A stretch of 64,000 nucleotides of DNA from Paulownia fortunei (taxonomy: Eukaryota; Streptophyta; Magnoliopsida; Lamiales; Paulowniaceae), in assembly GCA_019321725.1 (NCBI GenBank), contig CM033113.1, positions 2,046,001 to 2,110,000 on the forward strand. The letters are read 5' to 3'. A program made the translations under genes and the position numbers. Positions 23,495 through 36,300 of this stretch are shown here, one piece after another. The notes beneath the pieces were generated by a model that saw nothing but the letters and a program-made list of their open reading frames with translations, made no database searches and was not told the DNA's origin. The number at the start of each line of letters is the position of its first letter. The first letter of the stretch is position 1.

Positions 23495-25541
23495 TCACTG
23501 TTGTTTGATAGAACCAAAGAGCTCCTCAAATGAACGTTTAGGAGCTTCAGTTCGTGCAACAATCTCCACAACTTTGTAGCTAGATTCTGGATGGAGCAAT
23601 GCCTCAACTGCAACTTCTGCAACCTGATCTCTGGATATTGAACCTTCATAAAGCGTATCCTGTAAGAAATAAGTTTGAGCGGAGTGAGTAAACTCAGAGA
23701 ACAATAAAAAACATATACATACTGGTTAACTGAAATTCAATGTTGACATCCGAACAGCATTACCTCTGGCTCCATGACTATATTCCCCTTAGGCGGGTCG
23801 TTCCTTAATCCCCCAGGCCTTATAATTGTATAATTGATACCAGATTTTCGAATATATTGTTCTGCTTGAAGCTTTGCAACTAAGGTGAGTCCAAATACAT
23901 TGAGAAAAATGTAAGCAGGATTAAACAATTGCCCCATGGCAGCCCCATTGACTAAAATAGAACTTATAAGTATAAATCTGTTAACATTTCGTTTCCGGCA
24001 AGCTTCAACCAGGTTTACAGTGCCAAAATTATCAACCTGTAATAAGAAGATCAAAGAAGTCAAGGAAGACCATGCATTTAATGAAAAGCACAGTATATAA
24101 GCATTATCAAAATACAATTCACCAACCTTCCATGGAGCCAATAGATCCCATGAAGGTCGAAAACCTGTAGCACATATTACTGCATCAGAATCATCACTAA
24201 TAGCGTCAGCTAATTTCGTTGAACCCTCTGTTACATCTGCTTTCACCTGAAAACAGAAGTACATATCATTAGAACCACAACGTTCCGTTAAGGTTAGGGT
24301 ATTAAGTACACGAATGGCAATGATGCAGTTGCAGATAAAAAGAAAAAGTGAAATATGAGCATAAGATTGCAAACCCTTGCTACAAATAAAACCTAAATCA
24401 TTAGGATACTTCTTAAATTGATCTCTCGACAAAATATTAAGTTTTAATATATCAGGAGATTAGATCTCACATTAAAAATTAAATAAAAAACTATATACTT
24501 AAGAGAGTTCTTTAAATGGTTTCTTGGACAAAAAAGGTTCTGATATATCTATTCCCACACGAGAAGCTTCTTATAATCAATGTTACTAAGACCTGAACCA
24601 TGGAAAAAAAAAAAAGAAATTTTTTCTTTACATGGTTAAAGAGAAAAGTATAGGATGCTTGAAGGAGAAAAAACCTAGTATATACAGTTCTGAATGTTAA
24701 ATTACTTCACGAGTTGAGTAATTCAAAGAATTCAAAATTGCATAAGATTATCAAGGCTAGCCTCATTGCAAGCTTTCAAAAAAAGAATTTTCCCATATGC
24801 TTATGCAATAAGACGAGAATCCTTGCTACTATCTCAGTCTCCTTGAATCTTAACCTCTTATTTTTGGCAGACTGCAGAGCACTTGCTGGATTTTAAGTTA
24901 AACAAATAATTCACTGGACATACAGTGGCAACACATTAATACATCCGCAGCCAATTTCCAAAAAATTCTACTCAAGCACCATATATATACCAAATCAATG
25001 GAAGCCCAATTGGTGAACAAAACAATTTACTAACAAAAAAAGAAAGGGAAAAAAGTTGTAGCTGCAAATTAACCCTAATACTCACAATTTGAAGATCAGG
25101 GTTGTTCCCAGGGAAGGTTGATTTCGCCTTATCTACATCTCTCACACCAGCCTTGACAGCAAATCCCTTAGCCAAAAGCTGCTCCACAATCCTCTTGCCA
25201 GTGCTCCCAGTGGCACCCGCAACAAAGATTTTCTTCTTCTCATTAACACCCTCGTTCTCTTCCTCCTTAATCTCGCTTCTTTCCATCTGTATCCAATCAA
25301 ATACTACCAAATAAGGCACCAAAAAAAAAAAAAAAATCACACAAAAAAAAGAAAGCAATCAAGAAAATGGTTCTAAACAGAAATGCAGAAAATTCAAGAG
25401 AGAGAAAAAAATTGAGAAAATGAAGTCACTTACAGTTGACGCTTTCAGGAAGAAAGAGTGGGGTTTGGCGGTGAAAGAGAAGGAATGAAAGAGAGAGTTT
25501 CTGAGGAAGAGATTAGCAGGGATGGCTGCAGCCATTGCCAT
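23495..25541 (-). CDS. Plastid NAD(P)-binding Rossmann protein (At2g34460-like), 5 exons
   Basis: Exons in coding order are 25434-25541, 25086-25286, 24127-24246, 23764-24036 and 23495-23659, all phase 0, giving 288 aa. Exon 1 (MAMAAAIPANLFLRNSLFHS) is Ser/Phe-rich and looks like a chloroplast transit peptide. Exon 2 carries the dinucleotide-binding motif KKIFVAGATGSTGKRIVEQL (GxxGxxG). DAVICATGFRPSWDL and NRFILISSILVNGAAMG follow, and then NYTIIRPGGLRNDPPKG, typical of atypical short-chain dehydrogenases of the NmrA/TIC62 kind. The C-terminus ends SFEELFGSIKQQ. The catalytic activity of this family is not established. No lesion was seen. The gene neighbours UREG in Arabidopsis as it does here. 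Confidence 0.9.
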
Positions 25542-26645
25542 TGGCCTATTTTTATTTCAAATAGTAATAATAATAATATTTGGTTCAGGAAATTATACCC
25601 GCCACAATTATAGGTAGACGGAAGTCGTATATACTTGGGCGTCCTCGTGGCATTAGGACATAACATAAAGTTTGTTTGCCTTAAATCTTTTTTATGCTAA
25701 AAAGTAATAAACAAATAAATTAATATGTTTTTTAAAATCGAATTTGATTACGATGATAACAATAATAACGAACAATGCTTTCATCTATTACTATAGGTAG
25801 AAAAGTTGTCCATATACTATGAGTATGTTGAGTTTATGATTTATTAATACGTTGATACTTTAGTTTTTTGGATTTATCACATTAATAAAAATATGTCGTG
25901 TATTTTTTTATTTTTTCAAATAAAATAATTGACATCATTGCATCAATCATAAAAAATTATATAGTAATCTATCATTAATAATTATTATGAAAATAGATAA
26001 TTAAAATTTCATAATTTTGACACTTCAATTCAATGCTTAAATTATGCTTCGTTGGATTATGCCATGTTTTAAACAACATAGTTATTATTAAAAAATTAGT
26101 GGAGTACTGAAAGGACTAGATTAACTCCCCTTACCCCTCAAAAGGAAAGAAAATATTAGATACTATGGAGAAAGACCACATGCAAATTGTTCATAAAAAT
26201 GATAGGAAAAAAAGATAAATTTGCTAATTCTGAAGATTCTACGTATATATTTATGCATGTAATTCTGATTTACGTCGAGAGTTGAAACAAAATTGTGATC
26301 CTCGAAGTCTACTTTAGAATAAGATAAAAGCAGAAATAAATTTAAATATAGAAAGGCTGTACAGGTTGAGTTACTATTTCTAAAGTTGGAGTTTTTATTA
26401 AGTAATTTCCTTTGGTTTGGCCATTTTGTGACTCAACATTGCTTACAAAGTGTGAAAATTCCAACATAAAGATTATAGAAGAAGTGTGACTGATCCAATT
26501 TTTATCCAAAGTTCAATTATATATAGAAATTTCTATCATTGAGAGATAACAGATTAATACCATATAAACTACATTGCCATTATGGTTTTCTTTTTATCTT
26601 TCAAATACTTTTACAAACAGTTTGCAGAAGTAATTTATTTTGTCA
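25542..26645. other. Intergenic region
   Basis: AT-rich spacer between divergent genes; it must hold the promoters of the NAD(P)-binding gene (minus) and the patatin-like gene (plus). No further gene. Confidence 0.5.
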
Positions 26646-28186
26646 ATGGAGGCAACATCACAAGTATTTCAGATTCAGCATCAAGCGTTTGGAAAATTGA
26701 TCAGGATTTTGTCCATTGATGGTGGTGGAATTAGAGGAATAATCCAGGAGTTATTCTTGATTTTCTTGAATCAGAACTTCAGGTATTTATATTAACACTA
26801 AAATATTATGATTATTGCATATCTCATGAGCTAATATCACCATGGAAAATTTATATGATTTGGTGTTCTTCAGAAATTAGAAGTAGAAGAGGCCAGAATT
26901 GCAGATTATTTTGATGTAATTGCTGGGACAAGCACAGGAGGCCTGGTGACTGCCATGCTTACTGCTCCAAACGAAAACGATCGTCCGTTGTTTGCTGCAA
27001 AAGATATCAAAGACTTCTATCTTCATCACTGCCCCAAGATTTTCCCCCCTGAGAGGTAAATTTAGTTGTAATGGAAGTATGATAAGTGTGTGTTGCATGT
27101 GAATTGTGGGCTCAAGTATCTTTAGTACTGAAGCATAAACAGCACTCTTGTTGGTTCAGTGGTAATCTTCTAAGTCATGCTGCAAGGATGATCAAATCCT
27201 TATCAGGGCCAAAATATGGTGGCGAATATCTTCATTCTCTTCTCAAGGAGAAACTTGGCGATGCAAAATTGCACCAGACATTGACAAATATTGTGATTCC
27301 GACTTTTTATATCAAGAAACTCCAGCCCACCATATTCTCCAGCTATGAGGTGTGTGTATGTGTGTGTGCGTGAGAGACTTAATACCCCATGAATTTAATA
27401 GAAAATTTAGAAAATTTAATAGAAACAGATACTTATTTTTTTTTTGGTTTCCTTTTCCAGACATTGATTGCGATAGAGCAAATATTAAAGGAGATGATAA
27501 CCCAACAAAGCAGCAATCTTTTTCCCCAGGATCCAAAAGAACATGGTCGGTTTCTTGTTTTGTCACTGGGAACTGGTTCACCAGAAGTTAAAGAGAACTA
27601 TAATGCAAAAGCAGCAACAAAGTGGGGTGTTTTGAGATGGTTGATAAGCAGTGGTTCAACGCCCCTGCTGGATGTGCTTAGTCGAGCTAGTACTGACATG
27701 GCTGATTATCACAATCCTACTGTTCTTCAAGCCCTTCACTCTCAACAAAATTACCTTAGAATTCAGGTACTTGTTTTCGAGCAATCAAAAATTCAGTTCT
27801 CCTACATATACTTCCAAGCAAATATAAAGTCAAAACGATATGTTTGTAGAATGACGCACTAACTGGAGTAATGTCTTCAGTGGATGTTGCAACCAAGGAG
27901 AATTTGGAAGATCTTGTCAAAGTTGGGGAAAGGTTGCTGAAAAGGCCAGTTTCAAGAGTGAACTTGGAGACTGGAATTTATGTGCCCTCAAGTCAGGGAA
28001 CAAATGAGGAGGCACTGATCAGGTAATTTGAACCAAGCCTCTTACACACATTTTGTTTCTTTAAACTGAGATTCCAACTATAACTAATGCTGTTTTCTTC
28101 TTCAATATTTCAATAGGTTAGCAGCAATACTTTCCAAGGAGAAGCGGCTTCGAGATGCTGCATTACCAACTAATCATAGTAATTAA
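26646..28186 (+). pseudogene. Patatin-like lipid acyl hydrolase, frameshifted and missing the catalytic-Asp exon
   Basis: Exons 26646-26782, 26874-27055, 27160-27349, 27461-27766, 27850-28022 and 28117-28186. Exon 1 has the oxyanion motif LSIDGGGIRGI, and exon 2 has the nucleophile elbow GTSTG ([15 protein letters not shown]). Between IFSSYE (end of exon 3) and TLIAIEQ (start of exon 4), about 55-60 residues normally present in plant patatins are absent, including the GTSAAPT segment and the DGG motif with the catalytic Asp. The intron there is only about 110 bases and holds no such exon. The exon 3/4 junction stays in phase. In exon 1, ATAATCCAGGAG lacks one C compared with the IIPGVILDFLESEL frame, which shifts the frame near 26749. 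The C-terminal part (SRVNLETG, NEEALIRLAAILSKEKRLRD) is intact. Such a protein would lack the Ser-Asp dyad. Confidence 0.85.
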
Positions 28187-29786
28187 GCTCATTGTAAAGG
28201 TGTCTGTCTTAGGAGATGAAGTTGTACATATAATTTCCTAACAAGAAAGAGTCTCGGGTTCCAGCAAATCTTGCTGCAACTCTCTAAGGTGGGAGATAGA
28301 TACAGCTGACTGTTTTTTCAATTCAGTTCTGTTCTTCTTCTCTATGGTTTTTATGTAAATATTTTTATAATTCAATGCTTCTACCATGTTTGTGAATTGA
28401 ACTTAAAATCAAAACATTTTTCACTGTTACACTGATCAATTCTGTAAATGGTTCTATAGTCTTAACATTTCTTCATCCAGGTAACTAATTTTCACAAGAC
28501 CTTTAGATGGTAAATTTCATTTGGATAAATGATGGCATGATCCAAATCAAAGGGGCTTAAGTTAAGCAAGACAATCAAGATGGTAGTTGAGGAAGCAAAG
28601 TGTTTTTCCACATTGATAAGGAAAAATTGATTGGTGGGCTATAAAATAAGAAACAAAAAAGTACCATATCTTGTGCTATTTGAAGGGGTCTCCGAAAAAA
28701 GATAAGCACTGATTTTCTTTTATTCAATATGAATTTCTTTTATATATATCAAAGCTAAAACTCCAAAACACAAGCAAATATGTTCTAGGTTGGATTATTT
28801 ACAGGCAACAATATTGATTTTTCTTTTACAAAATTGAAATTGAATGATTGATTTAAAGAACTTATATTGCCCTCTTGGTGTCTTCTTAAATTTCCTAAGT
28901 CCCCAAAAGTCGCTATAATTAAAAATGCTATAAGTTACAAGCCTACTATTATTTTGACGATTTCTTTTTTTTTTTAATGAATAAACTAATTTTAGATTCC
29001 TTGACTTCAGATATCTTCAGTTAGAATCAAACATCGCTCATTTAATTAGAAGAACAAAAATTGTAGGTTCAATATTTCTTCTAATTTCTTTAGATTTAGA
29101 TAATTATTCTTTTTTTTTTTAAAAAGACAGGACTCAAACTCTCACACTCCATGAAAGCTGCATTTGGCGGGCAAAAAAACGAATGGATTTTGGATCGGAC
29201 CGAGTTTATGCGGACTTGCGGCTGCGAACCCGCGTCACTTTCCCAATACCCGGATTACCGACCCAGTTGCTGCGGACCCGAATGGACTCTCTTTAGATTA
29301 TGTCAGTGTGATTCCATAATGTGAAAATATGATTATACAAGCATCTAATTTTACTTTCATTGTTTTTATATAGTTGGTTAAATATTTAAAATTACATAAC
29401 AGGCAGGCATGAGTTATAATGAGCACTGCATCACTTATAACTGGTTAATTTTACTAAATATTTATTTTATTTATATTTTACCCCCTCCAATTAAGAGAAT
29501 GCCCTTCCACACATTTATATTGCATCATTTTATCCCCTTCAAATTTTCAAAGTATTTTAAATGATCAATTTTTACCAATATTATAACTAAATAATCTACC
29601 ATATATGTCCTAACTATAAATGTAAATACAGTAAAATAAAAATGAAGGAAAAAAAATACTCCTCTCATCATTCTACCAAATTCACTTGTATTTTCTTATT
29701 TGTTGAATAGAACATCCCATTCATATTTCCAATTAAGAATTTCAGATATTTGAATTTCATGAATTCCTATATAATTAAATATTATC

Positions 29787-29892
29787 TTATATAATCGATT
29801 TTTATCAAATACATATAGAGAAGTAAAAACTAATCTCTAAGGAGATTAGTTTTTACTTCTCTATATGTATTTGATAAAAATCCATTATATAA
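29787..29892. repeat. Long near-perfect palindrome (51-bp arms, 4-base loop)
   Basis: Left arm 29787-29837 and right arm 29842-29892 are reverse complements at 50 of 51 positions, with 41 consecutive matches next to the loop (29797-29837 with 29842-29882). The loop is TAAG (29838-29841). The single mismatch is at 29796/29883. Confidence 0.95.
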
Positions 29893-31424
29893 AAACTAAT
29901 TTATTTGTTAAGAGATTGAGCCAGAAGGGAAGATGAGAGTGAGGGGGGATTTTTTTTTTTCCTTCTTGATTCTTTTTTTATTTTTTATTTTTTGGTGTCG
30001 ATTTTACATTTATAGTTAGTGATGTACTTGATAGATTAGTTATAATACATATCAAATTGAAGTATTCTGAATAATTTATTGGGGGTAAAGTCATGCAATA
30101 TAAGAATGAAGAAACTGATGAGTACAAAGGGCAATGAGAAATTGTCTATTAATTAAATTAAATAACCAACAAGAGCTATATAAAGTATAAACTGGCAAAC
30201 TCTCCTTTAGACCTATAGTCCGCTTTTTTCTCATTTTTAAATGATATATTTCCATTTTTTAGTATATAAAATTTTAAAAATATATTTGTTTTATTTATTT
30301 TTATTATAAATATAATTTATTTTTATTTTCAAATCTATTAATATTTCACATCTTCTCATGTACATATCAAAATATATTTTCAAACCTACTAATATTTCAC
30401 ATCTTTTTATACAAAAAAATATCATAAAATATATATATTTTTATTTTAAAACCTATATAGTCAATATAAAAATATAATTAATCAAAATATATTTTCATTT
30501 TTACATGAAAATCTATTAAAAATATTTTTTAACACCTTATGGATAATATATTAAATATGTGGATGATGAACAAATACCTTATTTTTTTATAAAATATGAC
30601 ACTTATCGATCATCCAAATATAAAAAATATATATTATATCGAATGTAACATCAATGTTATCCTGTGACACGTTGATACCATATTTTATATCTTGCCTTCC
30701 TTGCAAGGTTTTAACTTTTCACAGGAAGTCAAAATATTAAAAGTTTTTTAACAAGTTTTTTAAATTTAATAGTTGAGACTTCATGATGCCAAATAATTAC
30801 TTTAAATAAGGAGACTTTGTGAGAACAAGATTTACATTTTAGGATATTTATTACTGTTATTTTGGAACGCCCTACAGAGAAAGTAAAAATTTATAAATTT
30901 GGAATAATTGGAATACCATTTTTGCTAATTTTTTTATACAAACTAGTTTAAATTATTTTGTTGCATGACTTTTAATATACTAATTACATATTATTATCAA
31001 CATAAATAAAAATAAAAATCTCCGTGGTGTCTTATTGTTCTATAACTCATGCATTCCTACTTCTTCATATAATAAAGTTATTCACACTCTTTATAATTTT
31101 TGAAACAACCACATTATTAAGCTATTGCAATACTTTTTTATGCTACATCTTTATACTCTTTATTTTCTTTTTATGTTAATGTACGTAGTTTGTAAGTTGC
31201 GTGTATTCATGAAGTATGAACCCTTATAGCAACTTGTCAAAATGGTCTGCTGTCGTGATTGCTCCAGCCTCCATGTTGGAAGCAACATGTATTTGTACTA
31301 TAATTGAATAAGCTGTCAAACTCTGCGACTTGTCATAAAAGCAACTATCATCTTCACTTAAATTTTGAGTTTAGTTTCTTGACAAGGATGGGCCGGATGG
31401 GTATAGGAACGGTGATCATAGTAC

Positions 31425-32485
31425 GATTTTATAATTTTTTTATTAATTTTAAATTAAATTATTATGTATAATTTTATTAAAAATTAATTTTAAATTATGA
31501 TTTTGTCAAATAAAATAAAAATACAATTTTAAGTGATTTTGGATGATTTGGTGATCTTTTACTATTAAAGAGAAACAATTAACTCAAAAAAAATAAAATA
31601 TTAATAGAAAAAATCACTTCAATATGAAAATAATACCATAATTTTTATCCTAAAAATAATAGTATAGTATTTCTAGTACTAACATTTTAGCTATATCATT
31701 GTTCATAAATTTCAACTCAATTTATATATATAAACTATAATAAGTATGCTAGAGAAAATAGAAAAAAATTATTTAAAAATATAAATATCATTAACACAAT
31801 TTTTTTTGAGTATATACAAAAAAAAATATATTTTCTTCATCTTCTAATTCTTGGAATAAAAATTGATTCATTTATATGGCATAAAACTATGAAGAAAAAG
31901 TAAACAATTGGAAAGTAATTAGAAAAAAAAATCTTAAAAAAAATAAATAAACCAACACTTTTATAAGAAAAAAAAATGCTATAGTTTTAAATATTGAAAT
32001 TAAACATATATGCCCATTGCATCACAACTTAAGATAAATAAAAATAAAAAAATTTTATGAGAAGTTGATGAGTACATAAAAAATTTATTTCGTGAAATTT
32101 AAATAAATATGATAATTACAAGTTAATTGTCAAAACTAAAATTAATATTAATTATTAATAAATTCAATATATATATATATACATGGTGCGGTTCGATTTA
32201 TTTAAATTTCAAACCACCACCAAATTATATAAGACGGTGTGACAAATTTTTAATCTACGATTTGTGTAGTAATTTAGTAAAAATGATTTGGTGTGGTGTG
32301 GTCAGTTCGGACGAATCTTGAATTTTTATGATCACTCATAACTGAAACTTGTACTTCCAATCACATGTACTTGTAATTTTGTAATCAACGTGCAGTATGG
32401 CGATCTTTTTATTAATTTTAAATTAAATTATTATTTATAATTTTATTAAATATGAATTTTAAATTATAATTTTATTAAGTATAAT
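31425..32485. repeat. Pair of related AT-rich repeat segments
   Basis: TTTTTATTAATTTTAAATTA followed by AATTATTATGTATAATTTTA at about 31437-31478 recurs nearly unchanged at about 32406-32449, with similar sequence continuing for about 40 bases in both. Degenerate GGTGCGG/GTGTGGTG motifs lie between them. This looks like remnants of a non-autonomous DNA element or a duplicated AT-rich block; no ends could be set. Confidence 0.45.
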
Positions 32486-33308
32486 TAAATGTGTGGTTAA
32501 AGATGATTGTGTGCAGTTTGGCAGTTTTAATAAAAAAAATTATGATTGTAAAAAATAATATATATATTTTTTCAGGATATCAGTAAAAAATTAAATTGAT
32601 ATAAAAAGATATTCGAATAACAATAATGAAATATCTTCAAAATAGATATACAAGGATTAAATTTTAAAAAATTACAAAAGCTTCAATATTTAGTGCAAAT
32701 TACATTAAAAAATAATAAAAGATCAAAATAATAATTAATATTAAGTAATACAATAATGTTTGACTGTTGAGAGTTAAATTTTGGACTTTAATTGAAATTG
32801 ATTAATGATTTAATAAACAATTAATAATATTAAGTAATAAATAATAAGTTCAATTAAAAAGTCTTGTGATTAAATAACTTCATTATAGATATTGATTTGT
32901 TTACATAGTATTTTTTTAAATTCAAAATTTAAAAGTATTGAGATTAAATACCTTCAGTATATCTATTGATTTGTTTACATAGTAATTTTTTATCTTTGTA
33001 TTTAATTCTTTTATGTAGTTGTTTTTATTTAAAAAAAATGTTAAAATTTGAATGTGGTGAATGCTATGCATATGTTTTTTCTTCAGAATAGAAAGAATAT
33101 ATGGCTTAGAAGTTAAAAATATTAATTATCAGAAAATTAATGTGTAAATTTCCAACAAGTTGGGCAAAAACACGCTCGCTCAACGTAATCCCACTAAAAG
33201 ACCAACAAATCCAACTTCTTCACTCCCTTACATTTTCTCCCCACCTTAGCATCGCTACATCGTTTTCATCGAAAACTCGGACTTCCCCACCTCCACCCAT
33301 CCGCCACC

Positions 33309-36300
33309 ATGCAAGCCCTCCAATCCACCGCCCTCCGCCCCTCCCCTCTCGATCCCCTCCGCAAACCGCCACACTCGACCGCTTTACCCAGCAACAATGC
33401 CAAACCCCCAGCTAAAAAGCTCCCCTTCACAATCTCCGCATCCGCCTCTACCGTTTCGGCGCCAAAGCGCGAGACGGACCCCAAGAAGCGCGTCGTAATC
33501 ACGGGCATGGGCCTTGTATCCGTGTTCGGAAACGATGTGGATGCGTACTACGAGAAGTTGCTCAGTGGTGAGAGCGGCATCACTCCCATAGACCGGTTCG
33601 ATGCGTCGAAATTCCCCACGCGCTTCGGGGGGCAGATTAGGGGGTTCAAATCCGAGGGGTACATTGATGGTAAAAATGATCGGAGATTGGACGATTGTTT
33701 GAGATACTGCATTGTTGCAGGGAAAAAGGCGCTTGAGGGTGCGGATCTCGGGGGCGATAGACTTGACAAGGTATTAATGGCTTTCGGAGCTCAAATCAGT
33801 TGATTTGGAGTTTTAGAGATTGGTATTGTTTGGGTGTTTTTTAGTTGGTTTTTGCTTAAATTATGGTTTTGCAATTAACGTTTAATTCTGTGTTTGCGTT
33901 ATTGTTGATTTGTTTCGTGAGTAGTCTTTGTTGACTGGTTGAATGTTCAAAAGCAATAGATTGAGAAAGAGCTTGGGGGTATGATATCTGAATTCTGAAT
34001 ATACTAGGACTTATTACTGTTTTTTTTGGAATTCAGTTTGCTTTTTGTATATAGGTTGGTCTTATTGAATTGCGTGAATGCTCAATCTGAAAAGTTTCAC
34101 CAATAAAGTAGTTACTCAACTGAAACTTTCTTCTTTTACTTTTTTCACATATATATTGGTTGTAAAGGGATCTCACTGTGTATTTCGACTTGATTTAATT
34201 TCTTGAGAAAAATAGTTTCCTTCATATATTCTAGGAAAAAATATAATATTATGGATATATTTATTCTGTTGTTAACTCTTATGTTTATGTTTTTTTTTTC
34301 CATTATAATGCATTTTAAAAAGTGTCAAGTAAATGTTTTGTTTCAGTTTCATTCTAAAACAAAACTCGAAAGGAAATGATAATTGTGCAGAACAATGTCA
34401 GCGATTATATGTTTGTTTTATTTTTATTTTTAAATTTGTGAGTAGTTTCTGGACTGACCGCTGAGTGATTCTTTCTCAGTTCAATACTTCATAATCATTA
34501 AAGGCCAACAGTATGCAGTTGAACATACTGGGATACTCGTGCTAAATTGATGCATTAATATATGATCTCATTCTGATATCTTTCACACTTGGATGATGCT
34601 ACTGGCTAGTTCGGCATCATACTTCTAACTGCAATAAGTTTTTGTTGGTTCCATCAGTTCAGTTGTTTGTGAGTTATTAATATTATACCCTTTTCTTCAC
34701 TTTTCTTCTCCTTTATTTATTTATTTATTATTTATTTTTGCACAACCATCTGAATTGTTTGGTTTGTTTGTAATTGCAGATTGACAAGATTCGAGCTGGT
34801 GTTCTGGTTGGGACAGGAATGGGCGGTCTTACCGTATTTTCTGATGGTGTTCAGTCTCTAATTGAGAAGGGTTACAGGAAAATTACTCCATTTTTCATAC
34901 CTTATGCTATAACAAACATGGGATCTGCCTTGCTTGCAATTGATCTTGGCTTGATGGGGCCAAATTATTCAATTTCAACTGCTTGTGCTACCTCAAATTA
35001 TTGCTTCTATGCGGCTGCAAATCACATTCGTCGGGGTGAAGCTGATTTGATGATTGCTGGTGGAACTGAAGCTGCCATTATTCCAATTGGATTGGGAGGT
35101 TTTGTTGCATGCAGAGCATTGTCTCAAAGAAACGATGATCCAAAAACTGCTTCTAGACCTTGGGACAAAGATCGAGATGGCTTCGTTATGGGTGAAGGTG
35201 CTGGAGTCTTGGTAAGTTAGCTGTCATTGTAATTTTCTTTTCTCTTTTAAAAGCTTGGGCATTTTAGTCAAAGGTTGAGTAAATGAACGAATGGTAGTAT
35301 TTTTCACTTATTGCATGATGAAGTACTTGAAATTTTGTAGGAGTGTACTCAAAAGGAGACGTTCAGTGTTTTTTCGTTTTTTCTTTTCTTTTCTTTCAAA
35401 TTTTGTGTGTGTGTTCGTGTGTGCTGGAGCATGTAACTTGCCATGTTCTCGTTCAACCTATTCAAGTTAAGCTTTTCAGAAAATATGATTGGTAGAAGTA
35501 CCTATTCCCACCTTTGGCAAGAAAAATTGAAGTGGGTGAATTGCATATCGATTCCCCCTTCCCAAATTGAAACATAAAAAGTAAAGAGACAGAAGAAGAA
35601 AATGGCCAGCCATGAATTTAAGTAAGAGCCTCTAGAATTTTTTTTTGTCTCTTTTTTAATTACTTTTACTTATTTGAATAGATTGTTCATTCTATTAACT
35701 GAATTTTTCGCTATAGATAGATGTATCAATGGGTAATATTCCTCTTCCTTAACGATTTTCTGGTTAATACTAAACATTCGATTTAAATATGAATAAATGT
35801 TTTGAAGTTCCTTACATTTTATTCAACTTTCTTAACAGGTTATGGAAAGTCTGGAACATGCAATGAAACGAGATGCACCAATAATCGCAGAGTATTTGGG
35901 AGGTGCAGTAAATTGTGATGCTTATCACATGACTGATCCCAGAGCTGATGGACTTGGTGTCTCTTCATGTATCCAGAGTGCCCTTGAAGATGCTGGTGTT
36001 TCCCATGAGGAGGTGTGCTTTCTTCCTTGTTGTCATTTTATTTTTTATGGTTTTTTTTATATACGTACCTGCTCTACTGGTTCCTAATACTGGAAAGTGA
36101 TATTGACAAGTTCAACTGTCAAATTGGAGCTTTTGGAAAGTTTGCGTGGAGTGGGAAAGTGTAAACTTAATGCTGATTTAGAATTCTCTTTTGGAACCAT
36201 TCGAAATTTTATTGCTGGTACTACTTTGCAGTGGTGCAGTATGAAACCTCCCCACATAAAAGAAAATTTATGAGTGAATTTGATTGGAGTTATCTTTAAG

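Larger units (their letters stand above)
28187..33308. other. Large AT-rich intergenic region
   Basis: About 5 kb without a supported gene. It contains a small GC-rich island (29160-29285), a long near-perfect palindrome (29787-29892), and two related AT-rich segments at about 31425-31510 and 32405-32485. Between these lies a degenerate element with GGTGCGGTTCG and GGTGTGGTGTGGTCAG motifs (about 32183-32310). Confidence 0.5.

Noticed and set aside
33266..33508. Minus-strand frame opposite KASI exon 1
   Set aside because: Shadow of the transit peptide coding region.
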